Shown: positions 36,000 to 45,287 of the stretch, piece after piece
Position numbering within the stretch: position 1 is the first letter of the stretch
Layout of the letters: every line of letters starts with the position of its first letter
Origin: Neobacillus massiliamazoniensis
GTDB taxonomy: Bacteria; Bacillota; Bacilli; Bacillales; Cytobacillaceae
Direction of reading: 5' to 3'
DNA length: 64,000 nt
NCBI RefSeq assembly: GCF_001048695.1
Contig: NZ_CVRB01000006.1
Location: 234,561-298,560, forward strand
The notes under the pieces: generated by a model
Told to the model about the DNA's origin: nothing
What the model saw: the letters and a program-made list of their open reading frames with translations, nothing else
The model's database searches: none
Program-made: the position numbers and the translations under genes

Positions 36000-36248
36000 G
36001 GCTGTGTTAAACTTGCCTGTTGATTTGCGCTCCAGGCGCTTCGCTTTCCGCGGGCGTTCCGGGGGAGCCTCCTCGGCGCGCTTAAGCGCCTGTGGGGTCT
36101 CCCCTGCCCCGTACTCCCGCAGGACATTGAATTACATCCTTGAATCTGCCCACGCACGAAGGAAATGCGATAGCATTTTCGAGAAGTCTCGCGCCTTCCG
36201 CTCCAATCAACAAAGTTTCAAAAATCAACATTGATCTTTAACACAGCC
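36000..36248. repeat. GC-rich intergenic repeat, copy 3 (long core, GGCTGTGTTAAA ends)
   Basis: Same core as the copy at 18699, including AAGGAAATGCGATAGCATTT. Here both ends are intact: GGCTGTGTTAAA on the left and TTTAACACAGCC on the right, an inverted repeat of 12 bases. Confidence 0.85.
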
Positions 36249-36697
36249 TTAAGTTTAAATATTTAATACTAAAAGGAATAATGACTTAACACGTTGATGG
36301 ATTCTACTAAAGCATTCAATATTTTTGACTGTACAGGAACATATCATTTAACCTATTCAATGAAAATATTACCATGTAATTATTATAAAAAACTATAATT
36401 TCATAGAAACAATGTTGCAAAGAACTGATTCTATTTTTGGTAAAAGAATATCAAAGTACTCACGAAGAAAATTAATCGAGATAATATCTCAATCTATTAA
36501 TAACGTACAAAAGCCAAATTATTAATAGAGCTAACTTAGAACAAATATTAAAATCCCAAGAAGATTCCGATGCAAACAGATTCTTCTTGGGAATTTTTTT
36601 GTATATCATTCCATTCAGAAGCGACTTCTTGAATGGATTTTGTTCTTACCTTTCCTAAATGTTTCATAGTTGTCCTTAAGAGCTAGATTTTTTAATT
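36249..36697. other. AT-rich intergenic stretch with one hairpin
   Basis: A terminator-like hairpin at 36551-36600 (TCCCAAGAAGA with TCTTCTTGGGA, then ATTTTTTT on the plus strand) is the only structure seen. It may end read-through from either side. No gene is supported. Confidence 0.5.
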
Positions 36698-37540
36698 TTA
36701 ACCGTTTACTATTTCCCCACCATTGACGTGCAGAATTTGCCCTGTTATGTAAGATGCATCATCCGAGGCCAAGAATACATAAGCAGGTGCCACTTCAAAT
36801 GGTTGACCAGCTCGCCTCATGGGAACATTGTCTCCATACGTGACAATCTGTTCTGGAGGTACCGAAGATGGAATTAATGGAGTCCAAATTGGGCCGGGAG
36901 CCACACCATTGACTCGAATCCCTTGGGATGCCAGTGAAAGTGACAGCGAACGTGTAAATGAAACAATAGCTCCTTTTGATGCTGAGTAATCAATTGCATA
37001 TGGCTGCCCCAGATAGGCGCTAATGGATGTTGTATTGATAATGGAGCTCCCTGATTTCATGTATGGCAGAGCAGCTTGCGTCAATATAAACTGCGAAAAA
37101 ACATTTGTGTGAAAAGTGGTTGCTCGTTGCTGCGAGTCTACATCTAGTAGACTGTTCCTTACGTACACTACACCTGCATTATTTACGAGAATGTCAATAC
37201 GCCCAAATTGATGAATCGTTTGCATAACAGCTTGTTGGCATGGCTGCTCATACCCAATATCACCTGGAATGGTTATGCAACGACGACCGTACTTCTGGAC
37301 ATAGAACTGCGTCTCATTTGCATCACTGTGTTCACATAGGTATGAGATTGCAATGTCTGCGCCTTCTTTTGCAAACGTGACAGCAACAGCTCTCCCAATT
37401 CCACTATCCCCACCTGTTATAAGAGCTACCTTATTCATAAGTTTACCGGCTGGTTTATAATTAGGGTTATCAAATATAGGTCTGGGTATCATAATTGATT
37501 CAATACCAGGTTTACATTGTTGCTGAGGCGGAAAACCCAT
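36698..37540 (-). CDS. Short-chain dehydrogenase/reductase (YhxC/general stress type)
   Basis: 280-residue SDR with a 40-residue N-terminal extension (MGFPPQQQCKPGIES ... YKPAGKL) typical of Bacillus and enteric stress-related SDRs. NAD(P)-binding TGGDSGIGRAVAV, structural NNAG, catalytic Ser (TTSISAYLG) and YSASKGA are present. The substrate is unknown. ATG 37538-37540 follows GGGGGTGA by 5-6 bases. Divergent from the membrane protein gene at 37757. Confidence 0.88.
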   Translation of the reverse strand: MGFPPQQQCKPGIESIMIPRPIFDNPNYKPAGKLMNKVALITGGDSGIGRAVAVTFAKEGADIAISYLCEHSDANETQFYVQKYGRRCITIPGDIGYEQPCQQAVMQTIHQFGRIDILVNNAGVVYVRNSLLDVDSQQRATTFHTNVFSQFILTQAALPYMKSGSSIINTTSISAYLGQPYAIDYSASKGAIVSFTRSLSLSLASQGIRVNGVAPGPIWTPLIPSSVPPEQIVTYGDNVPMRRAGQPFEVAPAYVFLASDDASYITGQILHVNGGEIVNG

Positions 37541-37756
37541 CTCGTTCACCCCCCTATGCATTTCCTACAATATATGAAATTCCGATATAGGTTATTACCT
37601 AGTAGATGAAAATCTATTATGTTATCATCTCTATCCTTAATCAACGGGCCATTTAATGGATGGAATAAGGCTTATTCAATCGGGTTGGGAAAATGTAACA
37701 TAGTTTGTGAAAATTCGTATATAATTACAAAAAATAATAGTTGAAGGAGGAAATAT

Positions 37757-38401
37757 ATGTCACAAACATCAAACACTATTCCTCGAGCCGCAGTTCGAGG
37801 CATGGCATCTGGCGTAATTTTCATGGCGTTTTTCGGTACACTCTGGGCGTACACGGGCGTTATGGGATTGCAAGGCTGGGGAGTTCCATTGTTGTTAGTT
37901 GCTGCTGTTATCATAGGTATAGCACTGTTCATCGGCGGTCTTTTATTAATACGTGCATCGCGAGAATTAAAGAATCAGTTTTCAAAAGAAGATTTAAAGC
38001 GTGGCAAGAGTATAAGGTTCTGGTTTAACATTATTTTCGCAGCAGAGGGCTTGGCTATAGTAATCTCGATCGTTTTATGTAACGCTACTCGACATTCTGA
38101 ACTTATACCTCTCATAATAGCTATTATTGTCGGTGTTCATTTTCTCCCATTGGCCCATCTTTTCCAGGTCAAACTCTATTATTTTACTGGCACTCTCCTT
38201 TGTTTACTCGCTATTTTTACATTGCTGTTTATACCTGAGAAGGCCACACTTGGGGAATATCAAATAAATGCATTTATGTCTGTAGTAGGCTTGGGCTCTG
38301 CCCTGATCTTGTGGGGGACTGGTTTGGCGATATTGCTAATGGGAATAAGATTGCTAGGTGCTGCCCAAAATAAACAGACAGATAGCCGCAAACTACGTTA
38401 A
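37757..38401 (+). CDS. Hypothetical integral membrane protein
   Basis: 214 residues, about six membrane helices in pairs, with a basic loop (RASRELKNQFSKEDLKRGKS) after helix two. GGAGG lies 8 bases before the ATG. I do not recognise the family. It is followed by a strong terminator at 38463-38508. Confidence 0.6.
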   Translation: MSQTSNTIPRAAVRGMASGVIFMAFFGTLWAYTGVMGLQGWGVPLLLVAAVIIGIALFIGGLLLIRASRELKNQFSKEDLKRGKSIRFWFNIIFAAEGLAIVISIVLCNATRHSELIPLIIAIIVGVHFLPLAHLFQVKLYYFTGTLLCLLAIFTLLFIPEKATLGEYQINAFMSVVGLGSALILWGTGLAILLMGIRLLGAAQNKQTDSRKLR

Positions 38402-38462
38402 GTCGATCAGACCCGCTCTCAACACTCGACTTTATTGCGCAAACGAGGGCTTTTGTGAAGAA

Positions 38463-38508
38463 GAAAGCCCAATTTCTCGTTTGTATGCACTGAGAAATTG
38501 GGCTTTCA
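38463..38508. terminator. Terminator hairpin
   Basis: GAAAGCCCAATTTCTC pairs perfectly with GAGAAATTGGGCTTTC around a 13-base loop; it serves the membrane protein gene (+) and possibly the permease (-). Confidence 0.7.
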
Positions 38509-38693
38509 ATATAGGGATATCAACAACATTGTAAGTTTTCCAAACAGTACCCCTCATTTTTGAATATTTAACTATTGTTTCTTTTAGTACGGATTGTAAC
38601 TCAATTAATGGATTTTTAGAAACTGGGGATTCATAAGTCTTATTATTTATTTGAATTGTTTAATCAGCTAAGTTCATCACAACCATCATAAGT

Positions 38694-40109
38694 TTACTCT
38701 AACTCATAATTCTGTCTTGACTCTAGCTTTACTTCTGCTAGATTAGGAGCCACGTTTTCTTTTTTACGATAAAAAAGAAAGTAAGAACCTATAATAATCG
38801 CTGCAAGGGTGGAAGTAAGATAGAATTGTGACCGCATAGAAGCTATAAAAGCTTGGGCCATATAAATAATACATATCATGAAAATCGTTGCATATGTTAA
38901 GTATGGAAATAACCACATTTTCACTTTGAGTATCTCAGGATTTTCCTTCTCCGTCTTTCTTCGTAGTCGTATATGTGAGACGGCGATAAAAACATACATA
39001 ATAATTGTAACTCCGCCTGAACTATCAGCTAAAAATACAAATAATTTATCAGGGGACAAAAACTTAAACAAGGTAAATACATAAGTAAAAATTACACCTG
39101 CTACTAAAGCCCAAACCGGTATCCCTCTTTTAGTAACATTTGACAGAAACTTGGGAGCATCCCCTTTTATTGAAAGAGAGTATAGCATACGTGAGCTTGT
39201 ATAAAGCCCGGAATTTAAAACGGACATCAGAGAAATAAATATTATAATATTCATAATCTGACCCGCAGCAGGAAGGCCTGCCATATTAAATACACTAGCA
39301 AAAGGAGTTTCAAGTAATTTATTTGCTCCCTGTGGAATAACCATAACTAATACAGTTATTGAACCAATAAAGAAAAGTAGGAGTCGCCAAACTACAGCGT
39401 TTATAGCTCTAATTATATTTTTTTGTGGGTTTGTAGATTCACCAGCTGCAATTGCTGCTACCTCACTCCCTGATAGTGAAAATGTAATAAAGATTACACC
39501 AAGGAGTACAGGAGTAAATCCATGTGGAAAGAAGCTACCGCCTGCCATTAGTTCTGATAGGCCTTGTGCTTTAACCCCAGGAACGATCCCCATCATAATT
39601 GCTGCACCTAAGCCAAGGAAAATTACTATTGCAGCTACTTTGATAAAAGCTAACCAGTATTCAAATTCCCCGTATACTTTAACCGAGAACATATTTGTCA
39701 TGGCCAATAAAATAGGAAAGAATGCACTTCCCACCCATACAGGTATTGAAGGCAGCCAGTTATGAAGCATCTGTCCCAATAACGTCGTTTCAAAAGTAAC
39801 AATGATCACCCAATTGAACCAGTATAGCCAGCCAATCGTAAATCCAGCCCAAGGACCGATTGCCTGATGTGCGTATGTTGAAAAAGAACCACTATCAGGA
39901 TTAACGGCTGCCATTTCTCCTAACATCCGCATAATTAAAACAATCAATAATCCAGCAATAATGTAAGATATAAGTGCACCAGGTCCTGATGAACTAATCA
40001 TCGTGCCACTTCCTACAAATAGTCCGGCCCCGATAACGCCACCAATAGATATCATTGTTACATGCCTAGTTTTGAGGCTATGTTTCAGTTCATTATTTTG
40101 ATATCCCAT
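38694..40109 (-). CDS. GabP-like permease (GABA/5-aminovalerate type, APC superfamily)
   Basis: 471-residue, 12-helix permease. ELKHSLKTRHVTMISIGGVIGAGLFVGSG and GEMAAVNPDSGSFSTYA match the GabP branch of the AAT family, which also carries 5-aminovalerate. A sigma-54 promoter lies about 220 bases upstream, and the divergent neighbour is a sigma-54 activator, so expression probably depends on it. With CsiD and LhgO nearby, a role in lysine/5-aminovalerate breakdown is plausible, but gabT and gabD are not in the window. AAAGGAG precedes the ATG. Confidence 0.82.
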   Translation of the reverse strand: MGYQNNELKHSLKTRHVTMISIGGVIGAGLFVGSGTMISSSGPGALISYIIAGLLIVLIMRMLGEMAAVNPDSGSFSTYAHQAIGPWAGFTIGWLYWFNWVIIVTFETTLLGQMLHNWLPSIPVWVGSAFFPILLAMTNMFSVKVYGEFEYWLAFIKVAAIVIFLGLGAAIMMGIVPGVKAQGLSELMAGGSFFPHGFTPVLLGVIFITFSLSGSEVAAIAAGESTNPQKNIIRAINAVVWRLLLFFIGSITVLVMVIPQGANKLLETPFASVFNMAGLPAAGQIMNIIIFISLMSVLNSGLYTSSRMLYSLSIKGDAPKFLSNVTKRGIPVWALVAGVIFTYVFTLFKFLSPDKLFVFLADSSGGVTIIMYVFIAVSHIRLRRKTEKENPEILKVKMWLFPYLTYATIFMICIIYMAQAFIASMRSQFYLTSTLAAIIIGSYFLFYRKKENVAPNLAEVKLESRQNYELE

Positions 40110-40329
40110 TTCACATCTCCTTTGATTTAATATTATTAATATTCACTCTTTTTTGTCTAAAAAAATAGTTGGACAAAATAATCCGAATTATATCAACCAA
40201 TTTGTTAGTAGTTTTTGAAAAACACGATCCCCCCTCTATCACTCAGTTATATAATTTAAATACATCCCCATGACTATCCTACATAAAAGCGTTTTCAAAT
40301 CCATGTGTATCCTTTCTATTAATTATATA

Positions 40330-40345
40330 AGCAAGAACCATGCCA
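40330..40345 (-). promoter_or_regulatory. Sigma-54 (-24/-12) promoter of the permease gene
   Basis: Minus strand TGGCATGGTTCTTGCT against the consensus TGGCAC-N5-TTGCW: the GG and GC dinucleotides and spacing are exact, with one mismatch. It points toward the permease and lies between it and the divergent activator. Confidence 0.8.
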
Positions 40346-40505
40346 AAAAGAGATTTCCTTTAAATTAAACTTTTAAAGCTGAAAATAATGGAAAACAATC
40401 CATTTTTGAATCAGATATGTAAATTTTTGATTTGTTTATTGATTATTAATGCAATTCTGAATTATATTTAATTAGTAAACTAATAATTTAATAAAGGAGG
40501 CTGCC

Positions 40506-41909
40506 ATGTCCACTGAGGATATAATTTTAGAGAAAATTATAGAAACTTCTAATAACAATATTACAATTACTGATGGAAAAGGGGTTATCTTGTATACCAA
40601 TATTAATCACTGGTCTGTTTACGAGCATAAACCAAAACCAATTATCGGGAAGTCAATATATGAACTTCAAGAACAAGGGATTCTTTCCCCGTCTATAACA
40701 GCCATAGTACTCAAAGAAAAAAGTCCAATCCAAATTATGCAGAATACAAAGACGGGAAAAATTATCATGTCGACAGCCTATCCCATTTTCAATGATAATG
40801 GTGAAATTATCCGAGTCATCAGCTATGCATTTGATCAGACAGAAATTAGAACCTTGCAAGACCAATATGAAAAATTGGAAAGAAAGGTAAAAGGTTACCA
40901 AACAGAGGTAGAGGAATTAAGAGAGAAAGAGGGGGCTCTCTATCGAAGTAAGGAAATGCAGCAAATCTCGAAAACCATTCTACGATTGGCAAATACAGAT
41001 GCTACTGTATTGTTACTTGGAGAGTCTGGCGTAGGAAAAAGTATGTTTGCACGAAAGCTTCACACTCAAAGCAACCGTCGAAAAGAACCGTTTATTGAAG
41101 TGAATTGTAGCACAATTCCTTTAAATTTATTTGAATCAGAAATGTTTGGATATGAATCTGGATCATTTACAGGAGCCCAAAAGAATGGCAAACAAGGATT
41201 AATTGAACAAGCTCATAACGGAACTTTATTTCTAGATGAAATTGGTGAACTGCCTTTGTCAATTCAAGCAAAATTACTAAAAGTTCTACAGGAAAAAAAG
41301 TTTATTCGAATTGGTGGAAATAAAGAACAGCGTGTTGATTTTAGGTTGGTGACAGCTACCAATAAAGATTTAGAAGAAATGGTTCAAAAAGGTGAATTTC
41401 GTCTCGACTTATATTACAGATTAAATGTAATTCCACTTTCTATTCCCCCTTTACGAGACCGAAAGGAAGATATTTCTTTATTGATAAATCATTTTATGAA
41501 GTTAATTAACAGAAAATATAAGACTACAAAAAAGTTACACCCTTCTACATACGAAATACTGCTTATCTATAAATGGCCTGGAAATGTACGTGAATTGGAA
41601 AATTTAGTGGAACGACTTATTTTAACCACCGAGGAAACCATTATCCTGCCAAATTCCCTTCCTGCCAACATTATCGGCCAAGCAAAAACCAATAGAGATG
41701 ATATCTCTCTAATTGAACAATTTATTTTTAGAGAAGATCATAATCTAAAATCTGTAATGGAACTCGTTGAAAAATGGATGATTATTAAAGCCCAGAAACA
41801 ATGTAAATCCACTTATGAAATGGCCAAATATCTTGGCATCAGCCAACCATCTGTCATTCGTAAACTTAAAAAGTACAAAAACACAGCTGAAGCAGAAGAG
41901 AATAATTAA
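40506..41909 (+). CDS. Sigma-54-dependent activator with PAS sensor
   Basis: 467 residues. An N-terminal PAS-like sensor (about 10-115), a short coiled coil (about 117-145), an AAA+ domain with Walker A GESGVGKS (172-179), the sigma-54-contact loop GSFTGA (219-224, a GAFTGA variant with Ser for Ala), Walker B LFLDEIGE (241-248), and a C-terminal HTH (TYEMAKYLGISQPSVIRKLK). AAAGGAGG lies 6 bases before the ATG. It is divergent from the permease with the sigma-54 promoter, so it is the likely activator responding to a small ligand through PAS. Confidence 0.9.
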   Translation: MSTEDIILEKIIETSNNNITITDGKGVILYTNINHWSVYEHKPKPIIGKSIYELQEQGILSPSITAIVLKEKSPIQIMQNTKTGKIIMSTAYPIFNDNGEIIRVISYAFDQTEIRTLQDQYEKLERKVKGYQTEVEELREKEGALYRSKEMQQISKTILRLANTDATVLLLGESGVGKSMFARKLHTQSNRRKEPFIEVNCSTIPLNLFESEMFGYESGSFTGAQKNGKQGLIEQAHNGTLFLDEIGELPLSIQAKLLKVLQEKKFIRIGGNKEQRVDFRLVTATNKDLEEMVQKGEFRLDLYYRLNVIPLSIPPLRDRKEDISLLINHFMKLINRKYKTTKKLHPSTYEILLIYKWPGNVRELENLVERLILTTEETIILPNSLPANIIGQAKTNRDDISLIEQFIFREDHNLKSVMELVEKWMIIKAQKQCKSTYEMAKYLGISQPSVIRKLKKYKNTAEAEENN

Positions 41910-41950
41910 TTAATTCGGCTTTGCCAAGTTTCTAACAAGACACTCTTCTT

Positions 41951-41958
41951 AAAGTAAA
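41951..41958. repeat. 8-bp target-site duplication, left copy
   Basis: AAAGTAAA directly before the left end of the IS1595-type element; the same octamer follows its right end at 43903-43910. Confidence 0.85.
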
Positions 41959-42026
41959 AGCTATGTTAAACTTTAATGTTGTTTTTTTAAATAAAATAAT
42001 AGAGGTACTTATTGTACCTCCATTTT

Positions 42027-42743
42027 TTATGCTGGAATTAAATTAATTAACCCAAATGGATTAAAGAAGACATCATCTTCCTCATATCTATATTCATTAA
42101 TTAAATCGATTTTGTATAAAGGTGAATTTTCCTCTAAACTAAATGTTTCACCATTTTTAAAAGATGGATGCTCGACAATGTTATAAAGATTAAAGTTATT
42201 AAGGAGGTCTGAGGCTTCTTCTGGTGATATTGAAGAAGGAGTAATGACATCAGGTAATCCAAATGCTTTCATTCCGCACGAAAAATAACTTTCCTCATCA
42301 CCAACAAGATTCACAAAGTGAGAATAGATAGGGAAATAATCTTGGTTTTCTAATAGCTGAAACCATTCATCTTTGGTATGTGCAATTCCGGATGTTTCGA
42401 TTTTTACTGCTAAACCGCCAGATTTTAATAAAGTTGCTCCGACATCTACTATTTGCTTAAGACCTTCAAACCCTTTTATATTTGCTATTACATATACTGT
42501 AAGGGTATGATGTTCAATTTCATCTAAAAGGCTATCTTCAAAGGTTCCTGCATAGGAGAAAGCTTCCTTTAAATGGGGGTCGTGTTCATAAACTTCCACT
42601 TCAAAACCTACGTCTTTTTTTGCGTTATGAATAATGTAACCAGCCATTAAATACCCATCGCCGTTAGATACAACAGACTGTATTAACTCTGTTCTATTTT
42701 TCCATTTCCCGGGAACCCCAATAATGACTTGAACTTCTGCCAT
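42027..42743 (-). CDS. DUF4261 protein carried by the insertion element
   Basis: 238 residues, intact, soluble, acidic. The C-terminal half shows SYFSCGMKAFGLPDV and the end NPFGLINL, as in DUF4261 proteins of unknown function. It lies 20 bases downstream of the transposase remnant, on the same strand and inside the inverted ends, so it moved with the element. A ribosome binding site (AAGGATGTG) precedes the ATG. The frame is undamaged although the transposase is broken. What it does for the element or host cannot be told from sequence. Confidence 0.7.
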   Translation of the reverse strand: MAEVQVIIGVPGKWKNRTELIQSVVSNGDGYLMAGYIIHNAKKDVGFEVEVYEHDPHLKEAFSYAGTFEDSLLDEIEHHTLTVYVIANIKGFEGLKQIVDVGATLLKSGGLAVKIETSGIAHTKDEWFQLLENQDYFPIYSHFVNLVGDEESYFSCGMKAFGLPDVITPSSISPEEASDLLNNFNLYNIVEHPSFKNGETFSLEENSPLYKIDLINEYRYEEDDVFFNPFGLINLIPA

Positions 42744-42762
42744 AACAACACATCCTTGAATT

Positions 42763-43813
42763 CTATAATATAAATTTTGAGGTCCGCAATGACCTGTTAG
42801 TTTCCTGAATTTGATACAAACAGGATGTAACCATCATATGTTTTAAATTCTTTATTGAATTGGTAAAACCCTCTATTTCAATGAAACGAAACCAAGCCAA
42901 ATAAGGCCCCAAATATTTAGAAGCTACACCATTGAAGCGATTCATCCAACGCTTTAAACGACTATGATAGTTGTTTACGTTTTGAATGTGATAAATGCCC
43001 TTCATTGCTCGTATTTTTCCATCAGATTTAAAACGGTAATGTTCTACCTTCTTTTCTTTCGCATAGCTGCTGAACGCTCTTCAGGAGTCTGTGCACAAAA
43101 TATTTTCTGTAGATAGGAGGGAGCCAATCTTCATATCTAATTTTTTCTTAACTATCCGTCCTTTTCCCAAAACAGTTGAAAGAGTGATTTTTTGACGGTC
43201 ACGGGCAAACAAGACGCAAACTTGGTCATAGCTAATTCCCCTTTTATCGGAGGTGCCGCCACGTTCTATTGGTTCTCTGCCTGTAATATTTCTTTTATCT
43301 TTCTCAGAGTACAAAAAATAAGTTTCGTCCATTTCAACAATTCCACTGAATTTTTCGGTAGGAATTTGTTCGAGAGATTGATAAGAGTTAATGCCTCCAA
43401 TAAAACAGAGTAACCCAAGAAACATCACCGATAAGCTCCTCAGATTTTCTAAGTGAGTAACCTTCTATCATACATTCAATAAATTTCAGCCACTTATCTA
43501 GCTTTCGTGTCCGATTTAAAGGTGTATTTGTTAAATCGGTAAAAGTTTTTGAGCAGTTTTTGCATTTGTATCTTTGCCGGGTAACTGATTTCGAACCTAC
43601 TTTTGTTTGATATTTACCAAATCTAACTTCGTTATTTACTTGGCAATGTGGGCAGGAAAACCCTTTTTCATTTTTTCTTTCTGCTATTTCCTTTATTAAA
43701 GGTTCTTTACTGTGAATTGAAACCTCAAGTGCATTTTGGAGGTAAGAAAATAATCTTTGCTGTGTCATATCATCCAAGTTTTGTACTTCAAGAATTATAT
43801 CAGCTAACTTCAT
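42763..43813 (-). pseudogene. IS1595-family (ISXO2-like) transposase, frameshifted
   Basis: Three overlapping frames make one transposase: 43388-43813 holds the N-terminal zinc ribbon (CPHCQVNNEVRFGKY ... CKNCSKTF) and the helical LIGDVSWVT stretch; 43081-43428 begins the DDE nuclease domain with the first Asp in IVEMDETYF; 42763-43005 ends it with the HIQNVNNYHSRLKRWMNRFN block that carries the third acidic-equivalent region of ISXO2-like proteins. Frame changes near 43420 and 43060 break it, so the element cannot move by itself. Confidence 0.85.
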
Positions 43814-43902
43814 TGGATTACCTCGAAAACCATTGTTTTACGACCCATTTCGGAACATTTGTTCTGAAATAGCAAATATCAACAATGAAGTTTAACATAG
43901 CT

Positions 43903-43910
43903 AAAGTAAA
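43903..43910. repeat. 8-bp target-site duplication, right copy
   Basis: AAAGTAAA immediately after the right inverted end at 43902. Confidence 0.85.
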
Positions 43911-43958
43911 AAACAAATTCATTTTCTGAACCAAAATTCAGGAAAATGAATTTGTTTT
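43911..43958. terminator. Terminator of csiD
   Basis: AACAAATTCATTTT pairs with AAAATGAATTTGTT; on the minus strand it is followed by a run of T's. Before the insertion it may also have ended the activator transcript from the other side. Confidence 0.75.
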
Positions 43959-44018
43959 GAATTAAAGGATAGTGTATCAGTAAGTTATAGATTTAGCTGT
44001 TAGGATTTCGATAAATAT

Positions 44019-44957
44019 TTATTGATTAAAACGCCCACGTTGACGTAGCAATTCACGATTTAAGTTTGGATCCTTTTCAAAAGCAGCACGTCCGTGCAAC
44101 CAGAAAATATTATTAATTACTACAAGATCTCCAACTGGAAGCTCCAATTCTATTACACTTTCGTTATTTTCCATGGAGTTGGAGAGGTCACGTAAGTATT
44201 TTGCCTGGTTAATAGTTTCGGGATACACGAATTGATCGATGAAACAAATGCCTGGCTTGTTATTATGATTAAAGAAAGTCAACCTTTCAACCTCTTGGCT
44301 TACATTTTTACTACTCGGTGCTTTATATGTGAATTTATGACCTGCTAATGGGTGATTCATAAATGTGTCAAGTTCCTTCCAATCATCGAGGTGCAACAGT
44401 CTTGATTCACCGCCACGAGCATTTTGTTCAACCATTTTCATCATTAACAGCCAGTCAGTCGGCTCATCTACAAATGTGCCATCTGTATGAAGTGTAAATA
44501 AACGGTAGGCCTGCCGTAAATAAGAATCACTGCCGTCCGTGTCTTTCACACTGAATCGTGCATAATAGTTTCCAGACATGGCATCAAAGTTCGGGGTACC
44601 AATCAAATGTGAAATCGCTGTTGAAAAAATGACATATTCATCAGTATTTTCAGTTACTCCCTGCAAACCGAGAGTAAAACCGCCCGACTCCCGATCATGA
44701 ACAATACTGCGAAGCAGGTCTCCAAATTCTTCTCCTACCTGATCCAATAAATAAGAAGCTGTAAGGTGACGTGCATAAGGCATGTATTCCAAGTGTTGAA
44801 CAGAATAGTTTTCCCGCTTTACTGCGTCAAGAAATTTTACAATACTTTCTTTTGACAATTGAATATGGTATAAACGGTTGGATTGCGGATGAATTCTTAC
44901 TTCATAGCTTTCTGTTACCATTTCAAATTTAGCTGTTGTCTTTTCTAAAGTACTCAT
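44019..44957 (-). CDS. glaH: Glutarate 2-hydroxylase CsiD/GlaH
   Basis: Fe(II)/2-oxoglutarate dioxygenase that converts glutarate to L-2-hydroxyglutarate with 2-oxoglutarate going to succinate. 312 residues, full length. Iron ligands are read as H157-x-D159 in LFTLHTDGTF and H288 in FWLHGRAAF; a C-terminal Arg block (ELLRQRGRF) can hold 2-oxoglutarate. AGGAGG lies 7 bases before the ATG. The next gene upstream, LhgO, uses its product. It has its own SigA promoter at 45220-45248 and a long structured leader. Confidence 0.92.
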   Translation of the reverse strand: MSTLEKTTAKFEMVTESYEVRIHPQSNRLYHIQLSKESIVKFLDAVKRENYSVQHLEYMPYARHLTASYLLDQVGEEFGDLLRSIVHDRESGGFTLGLQGVTENTDEYVIFSTAISHLIGTPNFDAMSGNYYARFSVKDTDGSDSYLRQAYRLFTLHTDGTFVDEPTDWLLMMKMVEQNARGGESRLLHLDDWKELDTFMNHPLAGHKFTYKAPSSKNVSQEVERLTFFNHNNKPGICFIDQFVYPETINQAKYLRDLSNSMENNESVIELELPVGDLVVINNIFWLHGRAAFEKDPNLNRELLRQRGRFNQ

Positions 44958-45212
44958 GTTTCATTCCTCCTGTTTAAGTGAAAAATTAGTGGTTTTGTTA
45001 ACAGGAAATATAAAAAGCCAGTTGTAAAAGGATCCCAATCAGTAAGGATTTACTTTCTACAACTGGCTTATATTCACTTCTCCGCTTTATTGAAATAAAG
45101 TCACAGTGAATATGCAGTTTTCAGGTATTTATTTTCCCGTTTTCCACTATTTATAACTATTCACGATTTTGAAATGGTATTTTCCAAAGGAGAACTTGTT
45201 ATAAATAATAAT
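44958..45212 (-). other. Structured leader of csiD, possible cis-regulatory RNA
   Basis: From the promoter at 45220-45248, about 255 bases of leader precede the csiD ATG. They contain a nested hairpin (outer TATTCACT with AGTGAATA at 45071-45112, inner CTTTATT with AATAAAG) immediately followed by a terminator-like stem (AAGCCAGTTGTA with TACAACTGGCTT, 45015-45069, then TTTTTATA). The layout of structured part, terminator and gene is that of an attenuator or riboswitch. Alternatively the stem simply ends the lhgO transcript. Confidence 0.45.
45013..45069 (-). terminator. Intrinsic terminator between lhgO and csiD
   Basis: A 12-bp stem AAGCCAGTTGTA/TACAACTGGCTT with a 31-base loop, followed by TTTTTATATTT on the minus strand, 55 bases before csiD. 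Confidence 0.7.
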
Positions 45213-45219
45213 TATTAAT

Positions 45220-45248
45220 AATATAGCAGTAATTATTCGATATGTCAA
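45220..45248 (-). promoter_or_regulatory. SigA promoter of csiD
   Basis: TTGACA, 17 bases, TATATT on the minus strand, just after the lhgO stop. Confidence 0.75.
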
Positions 45249-45287
45249 ATTATTTATAATTTTTAAAATATTTTCCGAAAAATAGAC

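Larger units (their letters stand above)
41959..43902 (-). mobile_element. IS1595-family insertion with a passenger gene
   Basis: Inverted ends AGCTATGTTAAACTTTAATG (left) and AGCTATGTTAAACTTCATTG (right, read inward) match at 18 of 20 positions, and the element is flanked by AAAGTAAA on both sides. Inside, on the minus strand, are a decayed IS1595 transposase (42763-43813) and an intact DUF4261 gene (42027-42743). Total length is 1,944 bases, longer than a minimal IS1595 of about 1 kb because of the passenger. It landed between the sigma-54 activator and the csiD terminator. Confidence 0.88.

Noticed and set aside
36000..36248. Frames through the GC-rich repeats (for example an 83-codon frame here)
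   Set aside because: The frames differ between the five copies and none has a ribosome binding site; the repeat is non-coding.
38514..38650. Minus-strand open frame downstream of the permease containing KMRGTVWKTYNVVDIP
   Set aside because: It looks protein-like but has no start codon or ribosome binding site and runs through the terminator stem; probably chance or an old remnant.
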